A stretch of 64,000 bases of DNA from Boudabousia tangfeifanii (GCF_001856685.1 NZ_CP017812.1:1426001-1490000), one strand, 5' to 3'. Positions 27,553-37,054 are shown, counted from the stretch's first letter. Numbers and translations are program-made. Notes: generated by a model from the sequence alone, not told the origin.

Positions 27553-28800
27553 GTGACTAACGCAAACATTCAGTCCTCATCGCAGATTACAACGACCTTG
27601 ATTCACTACCCCCTTCGTTATACAGGGGCGTGGTGGAAGAGTGCTGTAGTCGCCGATGTTCCTGGCTTTTTAGGCCCAGAAGAAATGGGCTGGTTAGCAC
27701 AAAATTTAAGCTCAATCGCCCATTCCGGTTGCGATGCTTTCATCGTGCGCCCCTCTGAATGCGACCTGTTAAAAGATGCCACGCCACTAAAACAATTGAT
27801 TGCCGCTGGTAACGAAGTCAACCTCCGCACGATCGTTAGAGTCAGCGGTGGCACCGACATGCAAGCTGGCATGATTGTCCCCTCGCCTATTCCATATCGT
27901 GGGTTTGAACTCGACGCTGAAAACACGGTGAAGCGTGCCGAACTTGCTTTGCAATTGGGTGCTATGGGTATTGATCTTGGGCTCCTAGTCGATGAAAAGA
28001 CTCATCCCGATCCGCGTTTTAGCAATGAACGTCTACGCCAGATGTTGCGAGAGATCCAAAAGGCTTGCTATCACGCGGGAAATGGCGCTATCGTAACCGC
28101 TTTTGCTATGCAAGAGAGTGCGGATCTGTCTAAGGAACTCTTATCGACTTATCTTTTGCAGCATCTACGCGATAATCTCCTGCTTGATTCTCCTTGGAGC
28201 GCCCGATCGCTACGCTACCGGATTGAAGAAACCTTAGGATTCCGTGACGATTTAGGGCACGTGGCAGCTTGGCGAGCATCCTCGTCCATCACTGAGTCGA
28301 TGCATCATCCCGACTCATCCGACAACATTTGGCACCTCGAAAATGGGGACGTGCGTCGGCGCGGGCTAACCCTCTTCACCCTATCGCTACCTGGCGCAGT
28401 TTATGTGCGTGCAGCGCGAATCATTGCCTTGCCTTGGGTCCGCCAAGATGAGACCATGTTGCACCTGCCTCCGGCCGAAATTGAACATGCCAAAGCTGTG
28501 ATGAATCAAGCCCAGCATCTGCGTGCTAAGCGACAGATGGGGGTTGGCTCTCTGGCTTGGGTTGAAGGCCTTTCTTGGGGCAGTCCAGATCTGCTCGTAA
28601 CCGCTGGCGCTTCTACCATGACCGTCTTGAACACCACCGAAGAAACTGTGATGGTGCCAGACGAGTACGCTCCTCTCCTGAGTTCTCGTTTCGTCAAACC
28701 TGACGATGACGAACCGGCAGCGTGGATGCTCGAACCAGGCGAATGCGGCTGGTTCGCGTTACCGACCCCAGAGCCGACTCCGCCAAAGAAGCACTTCTAG
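27553..28800 (+). CDS. GH13-like protein lacking recognisable catalytic motifs (putative pseudoenzyme)
   Basis: A 415-residue cytosolic protein with a GTG start. Several segments align by eye with alpha-glucosidases of glycoside hydrolase family 13. These are WWKSAVVADVPGFLGPEEMGWL (here residues 30-51, cf. WWR.AV.YQVY..), LLDSPWSARSLRYRIEETL near 214-232, LTLFTLSLPGAVYVRAARI near 276-294 (cf. LALPGS.YLYQGEELG), and a C-terminal beta domain with LLVTAGASTMTVLN. The usual NHD motif with the transition-state Asp is replaced by a stretch without it (SSITESMHHPD), YQGEELG has become VRAARIIAL, and I find no G.R.D nucleophile motif. I infer a degenerate, probably non-catalytic family member. The stop codon shares CTAG with the convergent dusB. 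Confidence 0.65.
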   Translation: MTNANIQSSSQITTTLIHYPLRYTGAWWKSAVVADVPGFLGPEEMGWLAQNLSSIAHSGCDAFIVRPSECDLLKDATPLKQLIAAGNEVNLRTIVRVSGGTDMQAGMIVPSPIPYRGFELDAENTVKRAELALQLGAMGIDLGLLVDEKTHPDPRFSNERLRQMLREIQKACYHAGNGAIVTAFAMQESADLSKELLSTYLLQHLRDNLLLDSPWSARSLRYRIEETLGFRDDLGHVAAWRASSSITESMHHPDSSDNIWHLENGDVRRRGLTLFTLSLPGAVYVRAARIIALPWVRQDETMLHLPPAEIEHAKAVMNQAQHLRAKRQMGVGSLAWVEGLSWGSPDLLVTAGASTMTVLNTTEETVMVPDEYAPLLSSRFVKPDDDEPAAWMLEPGECGWFALPTPEPTPPKKHF

Positions 28801-30023
28801 CCGCCAGAAGAATCTAGCTCTGCACCTTGCAGCAACTTAGCACCGTCCTCGTCCAAATAAGGACTATCTAGCCAACCTGCTGGTAGATGTGGCACCTTCT
28901 CACTACCCGCACGACCACGCGGCCCCAACGCGGCGGCAGGATATGGCTGGTCTAGGTCCAATGCTTGTAGGCGTTCGTGTAGTTCCTCGCGAGTTGAGAC
29001 CAAGTTCAGGGCATAGCGCTGCGGACCACCGATGGCAAAACCACGCAAATACCAGCCCACGTGTTTGCGCATCTCTCGCATCGCCCTAAGTTCATCACCA
29101 TAGAATTCTGCCACCATAAGTTCACCGTGGCGTTCAATCATGGCTGCGACTTCCCGCAAGGTTGGTAGGGCGCGTTTTTCTAGCCCACTAAATGCGGCCA
29201 CTAGGTCAGTAAATAACCAAGGACGTCCCTGTGCGCCGCGACCCACTACAACCCCAGCGCAGTTGGTGTGAGCTTGCATGGATAGTGCGTCCTCGGCAGA
29301 AAAAATATCGCCATTTCCGAGGACGGGAATGTCCAAAAGTTCGACTAATTCGGCGATCTGATCCCAGTGAGCCTTACCCGAGTAATGCTGAGCGGCAGTT
29401 CTCGCATGGAGGGCCACAGCATCGACACCAGCCTCTTGCGCATCTAGGGCTGCACGCTTGAATGTGAGATGGTCAGGATCGATGCCAGTGCGCATTTTCA
29501 CCGTGACGGGGATTTGATATGGCTTAGCAGCAGCTACTACTCGCTGAACAATCTCAGCGAAAAGATCAGCTTTCCAAGGCAGAGCTGCTCCCCCACCTTT
29601 GCGCGTCACCTTTGGTACTGGACAGCCAAAGTTCATGTCAATATGGTCGACCAAGTCCTCTTCACAGAGCATGGTGGCAGCTTGTGCCATGGTCTGCGGG
29701 TGCACCCCGTAAAGTTGGACTGAGCGTACCCGTTCAGTGGGGTCAGGCTCGATCATTCGCATGGTTTCAGGAGTACGTTCAACTAACGCCCTAGAGGTAA
29801 TCATTTCCGAAACATAAAGCCCAGCTGGTGCATCTACCCCTTTACGGGTAGTCGCCAAAGCCTCGCTCGCAGCAGGTGCTAATCCGGCTTCGCCACATTC
29901 CCGACAGAGCCGACGAAATGGAGCATTGGTCACTCCTGCCATCGGAGCAAGGATTACTGGTGACCAAAGCTCAATATTCCCCAGTTTCAAAGCTGGCTGG
30001 GGAGTTGTTTTCGCTTCAGTCAT
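28797..30023 (-). CDS. dusB: tRNA-dihydrouridine synthase (DusB type)
   Basis: Flavin enzyme that reduces uridines in the tRNA D loop. The 408-residue TIM-barrel protein has LAPMAGVTNAPFRRLCRECG near residues 25-44, VDHIDMNFGCPVPKVTRKGGGAALPW (active-site Cys in NFGCP near 134), VTVKMRTGID, and VLGNGDIFSAEDA for FMN phosphate binding. It is longer than E. coli DusB (about 320) because of a C-terminal extension. Its ATG directly abuts the stop of the upstream YibE/F gene, so they form an operon. Confidence 0.93.
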   Translation of the reverse strand: MTEAKTTPQPALKLGNIELWSPVILAPMAGVTNAPFRRLCRECGEAGLAPAASEALATTRKGVDAPAGLYVSEMITSRALVERTPETMRMIEPDPTERVRSVQLYGVHPQTMAQAATMLCEEDLVDHIDMNFGCPVPKVTRKGGGAALPWKADLFAEIVQRVVAAAKPYQIPVTVKMRTGIDPDHLTFKRAALDAQEAGVDAVALHARTAAQHYSGKAHWDQIAELVELLDIPVLGNGDIFSAEDALSMQAHTNCAGVVVGRGAQGRPWLFTDLVAAFSGLEKRALPTLREVAAMIERHGELMVAEFYGDELRAMREMRKHVGWYLRGFAIGGPQRYALNLVSTREELHERLQALDLDQPYPAAALGPRGRAGSEKVPHLPAGWLDSPYLDEDGAKLLQGAELDSSGG

Positions 30024-31598
30024 CTATTGTTCCTTGTTTTCGATTTGTTTCTTACGCTGCCTAGAAGGAAAGGTCATTTTCTTACTGCGCACGCTTTCCT
30101 CACCGATATTTTCTAGGGCAACATTTTTCCTAGCCTCATCGGACCTAACCTGGCGGTTATGCTCTAAATCGGGCTGCGCATAACTACTGTTTTGCCCAAT
30201 CGAGGTCGCTTTAATATCAGCTTCCGTAATTGACGGCTGCTCAGCTTGATTGCCCTCTGATGGTTCTGACGTTTTTGCCATAGTCGTTGTCGCTTCGAAA
30301 CCAACTGGAACCAGCAGGGCCCCGATAGCGGTCGTTAATGGAATGGCCAAAACCAGGCCAATCGATGCTACGAGAGTTCGACCTAGTTCTTCCGCAATTT
30401 GCCCCGAGGAAAGCACCTGCCCCAAGGGACGATCAACCAACATCACGAGCATCAAGGTGGGTAGTGCCGTGCCCACATAGGCGAAAGCCAAAGTGTAAAC
30501 CGTTGAGGCAATGTGGTCGCGCCCCACTCGCATCGCACTACGATAGACTTCCCAACGATTTTGGGCCGGGTTGGCAGCGAACAACTCCCACACGGTCGAT
30601 GATTGAGTAATGGTGACGTCATTGAGCGCGCCCAATCCAGCAATCACCATGCCGCAGGTTAGGAGCGCAGGCAAGGATACTGCTGGGAAGGAAGCATGGA
30701 TGTTTTGGAACTCCTCTCCTGCTCCCATGAGCCCAAGGAGTCGGGTTTGATTGACTGCCAGCGCGCAGGTAAGTGCCAAGCCAAAATAGGTACCCAACAA
30801 AGCGGTGGTAGTTTTGATAGAAACGCCATGAGCTACGTAAACCGACGAGAGGATCATGGCAGAGACGCCGACGATGGTAACCAATAGTGGATGGTTGCCA
30901 GTCATCAAGGCTGGTACCACGAATTTCCAAACCACCAATACCGATAGGGTCAGCCCTAAAACCGCGAGGAAACCGCGTTTGCGGGCCACAGCTACTACTA
31001 CCACTAGGTAGACGATCACGAGGGCACTTAAAGGAAAAGACCGCTCAACATCGAGATAAAAGAATTGGGCGCCGATGCTAGGCTCCGAGGCCGCCTGGTT
31101 CCCCCCATTTTGCTGGTCGAGGGCGTTTTGACTGGCTGGAGCCGGCAGGTCAGCATTATCCAATGGGGCGGGGGTGTATAAAGTGCGAAGCACCTGACCA
31201 GTACGTATTGCCGCCATAAATTCTGGGGGAATATGCACGGCTACGACCGTTCCCGGATCTGGAGTTTTGACCGTTTCTTCGGTCTTTTTTGAAGAATTGA
31301 CAGCTTGTTCCACCGTGGCGCAAACCGTTGTCGCCCGAGCTTCCGCCTCTGTGTTGGGCGGGAGGCATTCGGTGGGGGCAAGGTTACGATCGACTTTCAC
31401 CAGAACTTGTGCCGAGCCTGGGGCTAGCAATGGTTGCGAACCGACCTGAGCATTTGCTCCCGGCCAAAGCCAGATAAGTCCCGCAATAGTTAGTACACAA
31501 AGGGGAATAACTAATGCGGAAAGCAAAAAACGGATGCGACGCGCCCCGCCCCGGCTGAGAACAACCGGGGCGGAGTGGTCATGAGAATGAACTGTCAT
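30024..31598 (-). CDS. YibE/F family membrane protein
   Basis: A 524-residue membrane protein. It has one TM segment near residues 25-48, then an extracellular region (50-185) rich in Thr, Pro and Ala. Seven or eight TM segments follow at 185-450, with the YibE/F pattern VVVVAVARKRGFLAVLGL, ILSSVYVAHGVSIKTTTAL and GLGALNDVTITQSSTVWEL. A charged cytoplasmic tail of about 85 residues ends the protein. The family's function is unknown. The gene lies between glyS and dusB and shares their strand and spacing (17 bp after glyS, zero before dusB), so it is probably co-transcribed with both. Confidence 0.85.
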   Translation of the reverse strand: MTVHSHDHSAPVVLSRGGARRIRFLLSALVIPLCVLTIAGLIWLWPGANAQVGSQPLLAPGSAQVLVKVDRNLAPTECLPPNTEAEARATTVCATVEQAVNSSKKTEETVKTPDPGTVVAVHIPPEFMAAIRTGQVLRTLYTPAPLDNADLPAPASQNALDQQNGGNQAASEPSIGAQFFYLDVERSFPLSALVIVYLVVVVAVARKRGFLAVLGLTLSVLVVWKFVVPALMTGNHPLLVTIVGVSAMILSSVYVAHGVSIKTTTALLGTYFGLALTCALAVNQTRLLGLMGAGEEFQNIHASFPAVSLPALLTCGMVIAGLGALNDVTITQSSTVWELFAANPAQNRWEVYRSAMRVGRDHIASTVYTLAFAYVGTALPTLMLVMLVDRPLGQVLSSGQIAEELGRTLVASIGLVLAIPLTTAIGALLVPVGFEATTTMAKTSEPSEGNQAEQPSITEADIKATSIGQNSSYAQPDLEHNRQVRSDEARKNVALENIGEESVRSKKMTFPSRQRKKQIENKEQ

Positions 31599-31615
31599 TT
31601 AACTAGGTCAGTTGC

Positions 31616-33010
31616 TCAGCAACCTGCTAGTCGCTGGGAGAGCCAGCCAACGACTTCATCGAGTGGCACTCGAGTCTGCTCCATCGAGTCACGGTCACGA
31701 ATGGTAACCGCGTGATCCTCGAGCGAATCGAAGTCGTAGGTAATGCAGTAAGGAGTACCGATTTCGTCTTGACGACGGTAACGACGACCCACAGCACCAG
31801 CATCGTCATATTCGATATTCCACAGCTTGCGTAGATCTGCCGCTAGCTTCTTGGCAGGTTCCACCAACTCTGGCTTACGCGAGAGCGGGAAAACGGCTAC
31901 CTTAACCGGAGCAAGACGATGATCCAGCTTCAAGACCACACGCTTGTCAACGCCGCCCTTAGTGTTCGGGGCTTCGTCCTCGGTGTACGCTTCACACAAG
32001 AAAGCCATGAGAGAACGCGTCAAGCCAGCAGCTGGTTCAATAACGTAAGGCACGAAACGTTCGCCACTTGCTTGGTCGAAGTATTCCAGCTTCGATCCCG
32101 AGTGCTCTGCGTGGGTCGAAAGGTCGAAATCGGTGCGGTTAGCAATACCTTCTAGTTCACCCCACTGCGAGCCGGCAAACCCGAAGGTGTATTCGATGTC
32201 AACAGTTCGCTTGGAATAATGCGAGAGCTTTTCCTTGGGGTGCTCGTAAATCCGCAAGTGAGTCGGATCGATTCCATAGTCGGTGTACCATTCCCAACGC
32301 TGATCGATCCAGTACTGGTGCCATTCTTCGTCGGTACCTGGCTTGACGAAGAATTCCATTTCCATCTGCTCAAACTCGCGAGTACGGAAAATGAAGTTAC
32401 CGGGGGTGATTTCGTTACGGAAAGACTTACCAATCTGGCCAATCCCGAAAGGAACCTTCATGCGAGCACTGGACTGCACATTGGCGTAGTTGACGAAAAT
32501 ACCCTGAGCGGTTTCAGGACGGAGGAAGTGCAAACCCGACTCGTCATCTACTGGGCCTAGATAGGTCTTGAGCAGGCCGGAGAAGGCTCGAGGTTCGGTC
32601 CACTGACCACGGTTACCACAATTCGGGCAAGGCATATCAGCCAAGTTCACATCGTCGGGATTTTCAAGATTGTGCTTTTCTGCGTAAGCCTCGGCCAAGG
32701 TATCTTGACGCTGACGCTTGTGGCAGGATAGGCATTCGATCAATGGGTCAGTGAAAGCTTTAAGGTGACCGGATGCTTCCCACACCTGTGGCGGGAGGAT
32801 GACTGAGGAGTCAAGTCCAACGACATCTTCACGGGAACGCACCATGAAGTTCCACCAGGCGCGTTTGATGTTTTCTTTTAGCTCGACACCTAGCGGGCCG
32901 TAGTCCCAAGCGGAACGGGTACCACCGTAGATATCACCACAGGGGTAGACGAATCCACGGCGCTTGGCCAACGAAATGACATTGTCGAGACGGGAAGGTG
33001 TGTTTGCCAC
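31616..33010 (-). CDS. glyS: Glycyl-tRNA synthetase (class II, homodimeric type)
   Basis: Charges tRNA-Gly. I use the GTG at 33008-33010 ([11 protein letters not shown]) because AAGGAG lies 7 nt upstream; the frame extends 10 codons further but without support. The 464-residue protein has class II motif 1 ([20 protein letters not shown]), motif 2 with [21 protein letters not shown] near residue 205, motif 3 with [12 protein letters not shown] near 335, and the C-terminal anticodon-binding domain. Two CxxC pairs (CLSCHK and CPNCGN) form the zinc-like insert of this subtype. It is the alpha2 form rather than the bacterial alpha2-beta2 GlyQS. Confidence 0.97.
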   Translation of the reverse strand: MANTPSRLDNVISLAKRRGFVYPCGDIYGGTRSAWDYGPLGVELKENIKRAWWNFMVRSREDVVGLDSSVILPPQVWEASGHLKAFTDPLIECLSCHKRQRQDTLAEAYAEKHNLENPDDVNLADMPCPNCGNRGQWTEPRAFSGLLKTYLGPVDDESGLHFLRPETAQGIFVNYANVQSSARMKVPFGIGQIGKSFRNEITPGNFIFRTREFEQMEMEFFVKPGTDEEWHQYWIDQRWEWYTDYGIDPTHLRIYEHPKEKLSHYSKRTVDIEYTFGFAGSQWGELEGIANRTDFDLSTHAEHSGSKLEYFDQASGERFVPYVIEPAAGLTRSLMAFLCEAYTEDEAPNTKGGVDKRVVLKLDHRLAPVKVAVFPLSRKPELVEPAKKLAADLRKLWNIEYDDAGAVGRRYRRQDEIGTPYCITYDFDSLEDHAVTIRDRDSMEQTRVPLDEVVGWLSQRLAGC

Positions 33011-33067
33011 GCTATCTCCTTGTATTTTTCCTAGCGGCATCTGGCTGATGCGCTGCTAATAGCTTAG

Positions 33068-33105
33068 CGCAGCGCCCCCAGAAAATCTGTTCTGGGGGCG
33101 CTGCG
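33068..33105 (-). terminator. Terminator after the mal operon
   Basis: A perfect 15-bp stem, CGCAGCGCCCCCAGA/TCTGGGGGCGCTGCG, with an 8-nt loop, 36 bp past the malG stop and before glyS. It has no T tract on the minus strand. Confidence 0.8.
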
Positions 33106-33140
33106 TCAATGCCGTAATGGCCACATTTTGGCCGTTTTGG

Positions 33141-34025
33141 TTATCCTTTAACGCCGCCGGCGGTGAGACCGGAAACAATGTAGCGTTGCAAGAACTGGAA
33201 GAGGATAATCACTGGCACGGCAGCTACGACCGCACCGGCAGCGAAAAGTCCCCAAGGTGCGGTTCGCGAGTCCGCTGCCCAGTTATACATACCCACTGCC
33301 AAAGTGAATTTATCTGGGGTCTGCAAAACTACCTTGGCAATCACGAAGTCACCGAAGGAAGAAATGAAGGATAGCAGGCCGACTACGGCCAGAACTGGCG
33401 TCACCAATCGCATAATGATGCCCCAGAAGATTTGTGCATGGCTTGCCCCATCGATGCGGGCAGCTTCGTCGAGTTCCTTGGGCACAGTCTTAAAGAAGCC
33501 GTACATGAGGAAGGTGTTCGAGCCAAGCGCGCCACCTAGGTAGACACAGATCAAACCAATCTGCGAGTTCAAACCTAGTACCGGGAAAACATCTTTCAGG
33601 GCTAGAAGCAACAAGAAGAGTGCCACGAATGCCAACATTTGTGGGAACATTTGCACTAGCAGCAAGAAGGTCAGGGTCGCTTCACGCCCTCGGAAACGGT
33701 AGCGAGAAAAAGCATAGGCAGCAGCCGAGGCCATTAAAACGGTACCAACTGCAGTGAAAGAGGAAATGAACAAAGAGTTCAAAATCCAGTGCCAATAGTC
33801 AGTTTCGCTCAGGCGAGCGTAGTTAGCGAAAGAAACTTCTTGAAAAAGTTTGTTAGAACCGGTGAGGTTAGCATTCTTCTTCAAAGAAGCCGAGAGGACA
33901 TAAGCTAACGGGACTGCACAATAAATAATGACGAGGACGCCAATTAGGTGCCGCCAACCTAGTTCCTTAAACCATTGTCCCCAGCTTAGTTTGGGCTGTG
34001 GTGCGAGAGTTTTTGCCTTAGACAT
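33141..34025 (-). CDS. malG: Maltose-type ABC transporter permease (MalG family)
   Basis: The second permease of a carbohydrate ABC importer. The 294-residue protein has six TM segments after a 27-residue cytoplasmic head and the EAA coupling loop KELDEAARIDGASHAQIFWG near residues 185-204, which docks the ATPase. The ATG lies 3 bp after the malF stop, so it is tightly coupled. No ATPase gene follows; actinobacteria commonly use a shared MsiK-type ATPase encoded elsewhere. Confidence 0.92.
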   Translation of the reverse strand: MSKAKTLAPQPKLSWGQWFKELGWRHLIGVLVIIYCAVPLAYVLSASLKKNANLTGSNKLFQEVSFANYARLSETDYWHWILNSLFISSFTAVGTVLMASAAAYAFSRYRFRGREATLTFLLLVQMFPQMLAFVALFLLLLALKDVFPVLGLNSQIGLICVYLGGALGSNTFLMYGFFKTVPKELDEAARIDGASHAQIFWGIIMRLVTPVLAVVGLLSFISSFGDFVIAKVVLQTPDKFTLAVGMYNWAADSRTAPWGLFAAGAVVAAVPVIILFQFLQRYIVSGLTAGGVKG

Positions 34026-34028
34026 ATC

Positions 34029-35651
34029 TCAGTCCTCCCCCATTGCATTGGAACGTTTGAGACCGAAGTAGGAGATTACCCCTACCACTAGGAAAATCAG
34101 GATCGAAAGAGCAGATGCCAAACCGTAGTTCTGGCTGCCACCTTCGAAGGCGATCTTATAAACCATGGAAATCAAAATATCGGTTTCACCAACTGGCAAG
34201 GAAGCGCCCGGATAGTTTGGACCGCCACCGGTCAACATGTAGATCAACGAGAAGTTATTGAAGTTGAAGGCGAAAGAAGCGATCAACAATGGCATGGTTG
34301 ATACGAGGATTAATGGGAGCTTGACACTAAAGAGGGTGCGGATTGGGCCGGCACCGTCAATTTTGGCTGCTTCCATAATGTCTTCTGGCAGAGCCTGCAG
34401 GGCTCCCAAACAAATTAAGAACATGTAGGGGAATCCCAGCCAGAGATTCACTCCAAGAATGGAGACTTTGGCGAGGGTGCCATTGGTCAACCAAGGAATC
34501 TCCGCGCCTCCTAATAAGACCTCGTTAATGAAACCGAATTTGGTATTCAACATTCCCTTCCAAACCAAGGTGGAAAGGAATGCTGGGAAGGCGTACGGCA
34601 AGATGAAAAGCGACTGGTAAATCTTTCGACCTCGAATCCGCTTGTCATGGAAGACCAACGCCAGCAAGAGTCCGAAGGCAAAAGTTGAAACTACCGAGAA
34701 AATTGCGAAGATGAAGGACCAAACCAGCGCATTAAAGAACGGCCAGGCAAGATCTGAGCCATGAGCCATGTTGGTGTAGTTAGCGAAGCCAACCGGCACG
34801 CGCCATCCTGGCATGATGGTGTTGCCCTCTGGATCGGCAAAGGCACCTTCCCCATTGGGCTGATAAACCACATTATTTGTGGTGTCTAGTAGCTCGTCTT
34901 TTTCTTCGTCGTATCTAAAATCGGACTTTGCTAAAAAGCCTTTAGTGCCGTCAGTGGTGACATAGAAGCCGTCATTGGGATCATCTGTAAGTGGTGCTTT
35001 CAAGCCGGCAACTTCTTGTTGCCGTTTAACTAGGTCAGCAAACTTTAGGACTTGGTAACCTGGCACCTCGGTGATTGCTTTGTCGTTGGCCTTTGCGCCC
35101 TCGACTAGGGTCAAAGGATGCTGCATATTACCAACTAGAACGGCTTTCTTTTCCGCATCCCAGATCGCCAAAGATAGTTTGTCATTCTTTTCCACCACAG
35201 TGGTGTTGATGGTGGGTGAACCTGGCACGCGCTTTTGATGCTGGGCTAGGATCTGAGTAATCGCGTCAGCTTTAGTGGAGTTATGCCCCGTCCCATAGTT
35301 AGTGAAGGAAACGAAACCGGTGTATCCCATGACGAAAACTTGATACACCAAAAGGAAGGCCAGTCCTGGGAAAAGGTACTTCGCTGGAATAAAGCGGCGA
35401 GAAAAATAAATCACGTCCGCAATAATCAGGGTAACCAAGACAACGGCTAGGGTCAGATATGATTCTGCTGCCCATGCCGCAAGTAGCCCATAAACACCGA
35501 GGGCGTTAATGAGTGCCATCAGGGCAACTTTTACCCAAAAGCCCCAAGATAGATCAAAGCGATCAAAACGTTTGGTTTTAACTGTTGATTGGTCCATGTT
35601 TGTTTGCTCCCCATTGAGCAGGTTTTCGGACGAAGATGTTTCTTTACTCAT
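34029..35651 (-). CDS. malF: Maltose-type ABC transporter permease (MalF family) with large external loop
   Basis: The first permease of the importer. I use the ATG at 35651 (MSKETSSSEN): it has AAAGG 9 nt upstream, and the longer frame would run back into the malE-malF hairpin. The 540-residue protein has a charged head, then three TM segments, then an extracytoplasmic insert of about 170 residues (roughly 120-290). A core of further TM segments follows with the EAA loop EDIMEAAKIDGAGPIRTLFS near 425-444. The insert corresponds to the P2 loop of E. coli MalF, which contacts the binding protein. Small changes such as WPFFNALVWSFIFAIFS mark the return to the membrane. Confidence 0.9.
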   Translation of the reverse strand: MSKETSSSENLLNGEQTNMDQSTVKTKRFDRFDLSWGFWVKVALMALINALGVYGLLAAWAAESYLTLAVVLVTLIIADVIYFSRRFIPAKYLFPGLAFLLVYQVFVMGYTGFVSFTNYGTGHNSTKADAITQILAQHQKRVPGSPTINTTVVEKNDKLSLAIWDAEKKAVLVGNMQHPLTLVEGAKANDKAITEVPGYQVLKFADLVKRQQEVAGLKAPLTDDPNDGFYVTTDGTKGFLAKSDFRYDEEKDELLDTTNNVVYQPNGEGAFADPEGNTIMPGWRVPVGFANYTNMAHGSDLAWPFFNALVWSFIFAIFSVVSTFAFGLLLALVFHDKRIRGRKIYQSLFILPYAFPAFLSTLVWKGMLNTKFGFINEVLLGGAEIPWLTNGTLAKVSILGVNLWLGFPYMFLICLGALQALPEDIMEAAKIDGAGPIRTLFSVKLPLILVSTMPLLIASFAFNFNNFSLIYMLTGGGPNYPGASLPVGETDILISMVYKIAFEGGSQNYGLASALSILIFLVVGVISYFGLKRSNAMGED

Positions 35652-35679
35652 CGTAGTTGCCTTTCTGGCAAGATAGCAG

Positions 35680-35715
35680 GCTGGCCCCAAACGTAGTTCT
35701 TTGTTTGGGGCCAGC
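35680..35715 (-). other. Intercistronic hairpin malE-malF
   Basis: A 13-bp perfect stem, GCTGGCCCCAAAC/GTTTGGGGCCAGC, with a 10-nt loop, starting 6 bp after the malE stop. It probably stabilises the malE mRNA or partly ends transcription, so more binding protein than permease is made. It has no T tract. Confidence 0.75.
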
Positions 35716-35721
35716 TACTAC

Positions 35722-36972
35722 TTACTTTTTGATGGCGTTTTCGATGTTGGTTACCATGGTCGACCAGGCTTCCTTAGGCTGCTGCTTACCGGTGACTACG
35801 TCAACTTCGGTAATGCCCCAGAAATCCCAAACCGCGGACATTTCTGGGATAGCTGGCATCGGAGCACCGGACTTACCCGCTTCGGAGAAGCCCTGAATAT
35901 CAGGATCGGAGATCTTGGCGGCAACCGCTGGCATGGCAGGAACTCGCTTGCCGAGGTCGTACATCTTCTGCTGTGCTTCTTCGGTAGCTAGGTAGTCAAC
36001 CAGGAACTTGTTGACCAAGAGCTGGTTTTCGGTTTTTGCCGAGGGGAAGAAGCCCTGAACACCTACGAATGGCTGGGCAGCTTCGGGACCTGCAGCTGGG
36101 ATTGGCAGCACAGTGATGTCCATGTTGGCTTCACGGAAAGCACTTACGTTCCATGGTCCGGTAACAGTGAAGGCAGCCTTGCCGTCGAGGAAGGCCTGCT
36201 TGGCAATTTCACCAGTGATTGCTGGATCAAATACCTTTTCGTTGCCCTTCTTGGCTAACCAGTCAGCAAAGGCTTCACCCTTTTCTCCACCAAGGGTTAG
36301 TTCAGTGGTGTAAGAACCCTTATCGTCCTGCTTGAAAACAGGTGCGCCAAAGGAAGTTTGGAAACCGTAGAAATGGTAAGGGTCGCCCTTATCGCCCATC
36401 TGAACGATGAATGGGTATTCGACGTTTGCTTCCTTACCGGCAGCTAGCATCTCATCAAAGCTCTTTGGTTCAGCCTTGGAAAGCTGGTTATTACGGACCA
36501 AAGCCACGTTTTCAATGGCATAAGGAACGCCGTAGGTCTGGCCTTGGTAAGTGACGCCAGAAAGTGCCGCTTCAGAGAAGTCCTTAGCTTTGTCAGCGAT
36601 ATCCACGGTGCCCACTACCCCGTTGGAAACTAGGGAGCCAAGACGGTCGTGAGCCAAAACGATCAAGTCTGGCCCCTTACCGGTTGGCACCTGGGAAATA
36701 AATTCCTTATCCATGTCGGATTCGGACTTCTGTACTACGTTTACCTTGACACCGAACTTGTCGGTGAAATCCTTGCTCAATTCGGCTACCTGCGAGGAGC
36801 GGGTATCATCGGCCCAAATGGTTAGTTCACCAGCTACTGCCGAGCCATCACCTTCGGCGCTCTGAGCTGGGGCTGGTTGCTGAGTATCTTCTTTGGCCTC
36901 GTCTGAGGAACCACAAGCAGCCATAGTCAAAGCCAAAGCTGAGATTGCTGCAATCGAAATGCCACGTCGCAT
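35722..36972 (-). CDS. malE: Maltose/maltodextrin-type extracellular binding lipoprotein
   Basis: Solute-binding protein (family 1) of the ABC importer, 416 residues. It has a signal peptide with lipobox MAAC (acylated Cys20), an acidic linker to residue 45, and the MalE-like start GELTIWADDTRSSQVAELSKDF. WNVSAFREANMDITVLPIPA and FFPSAKTENQLLVNKFLVDYL resemble maltose-binding proteins. Substrate: probably maltose, maltodextrin or a related alpha-glucoside, not proven. ATG with AAAGGAG upstream. It is the first gene of malE-malF-malG and divergent from the LacI-type regulator. Confidence 0.9.
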   Translation of the reverse strand: MRRGISIAAISALALTMAACGSSDEAKEDTQQPAPAQSAEGDGSAVAGELTIWADDTRSSQVAELSKDFTDKFGVKVNVVQKSESDMDKEFISQVPTGKGPDLIVLAHDRLGSLVSNGVVGTVDIADKAKDFSEAALSGVTYQGQTYGVPYAIENVALVRNNQLSKAEPKSFDEMLAAGKEANVEYPFIVQMGDKGDPYHFYGFQTSFGAPVFKQDDKGSYTTELTLGGEKGEAFADWLAKKGNEKVFDPAITGEIAKQAFLDGKAAFTVTGPWNVSAFREANMDITVLPIPAAGPEAAQPFVGVQGFFPSAKTENQLLVNKFLVDYLATEEAQQKMYDLGKRVPAMPAVAAKISDPDIQGFSEAGKSGAPMPAIPEMSAVWDFWGITEVDVVTGKQQPKEAWSTMVTNIENAIKK

Positions 36973-37025
36973 GTTTTCTCCTTTAAAAATCTCACTGGCG
37001 GATTTATTTCCCAGTGCTAGTTATG

Positions 37026-37054
37026 AATCTACCCTGAAATGAAAGAGTCTGCAA
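37026..37054 (-). promoter_or_regulatory. Promoter of the mal operon
   Basis: Read on the minus strand, -35 TTGCAG (37049-37054) and -10 TAGATT (37026-37031) are 17 bp apart. The -35 sits inside CTTGCAGAC, the same core as the CTTGCAAG in front of the regulator gene, so a bound repressor would block it. Confidence 0.65.

Noticed and set aside
33011..33040. A longer glyS starting at 33040
   Set aside because: The GTG at 33010 has AAGGAG at the right distance and gives the usual N-terminus.
33041..33140. T-box or riboswitch leader for glyS
   Set aside because: Only 100 bp separate malG from glyS, and they hold a terminator; no T-box core sequence is visible.
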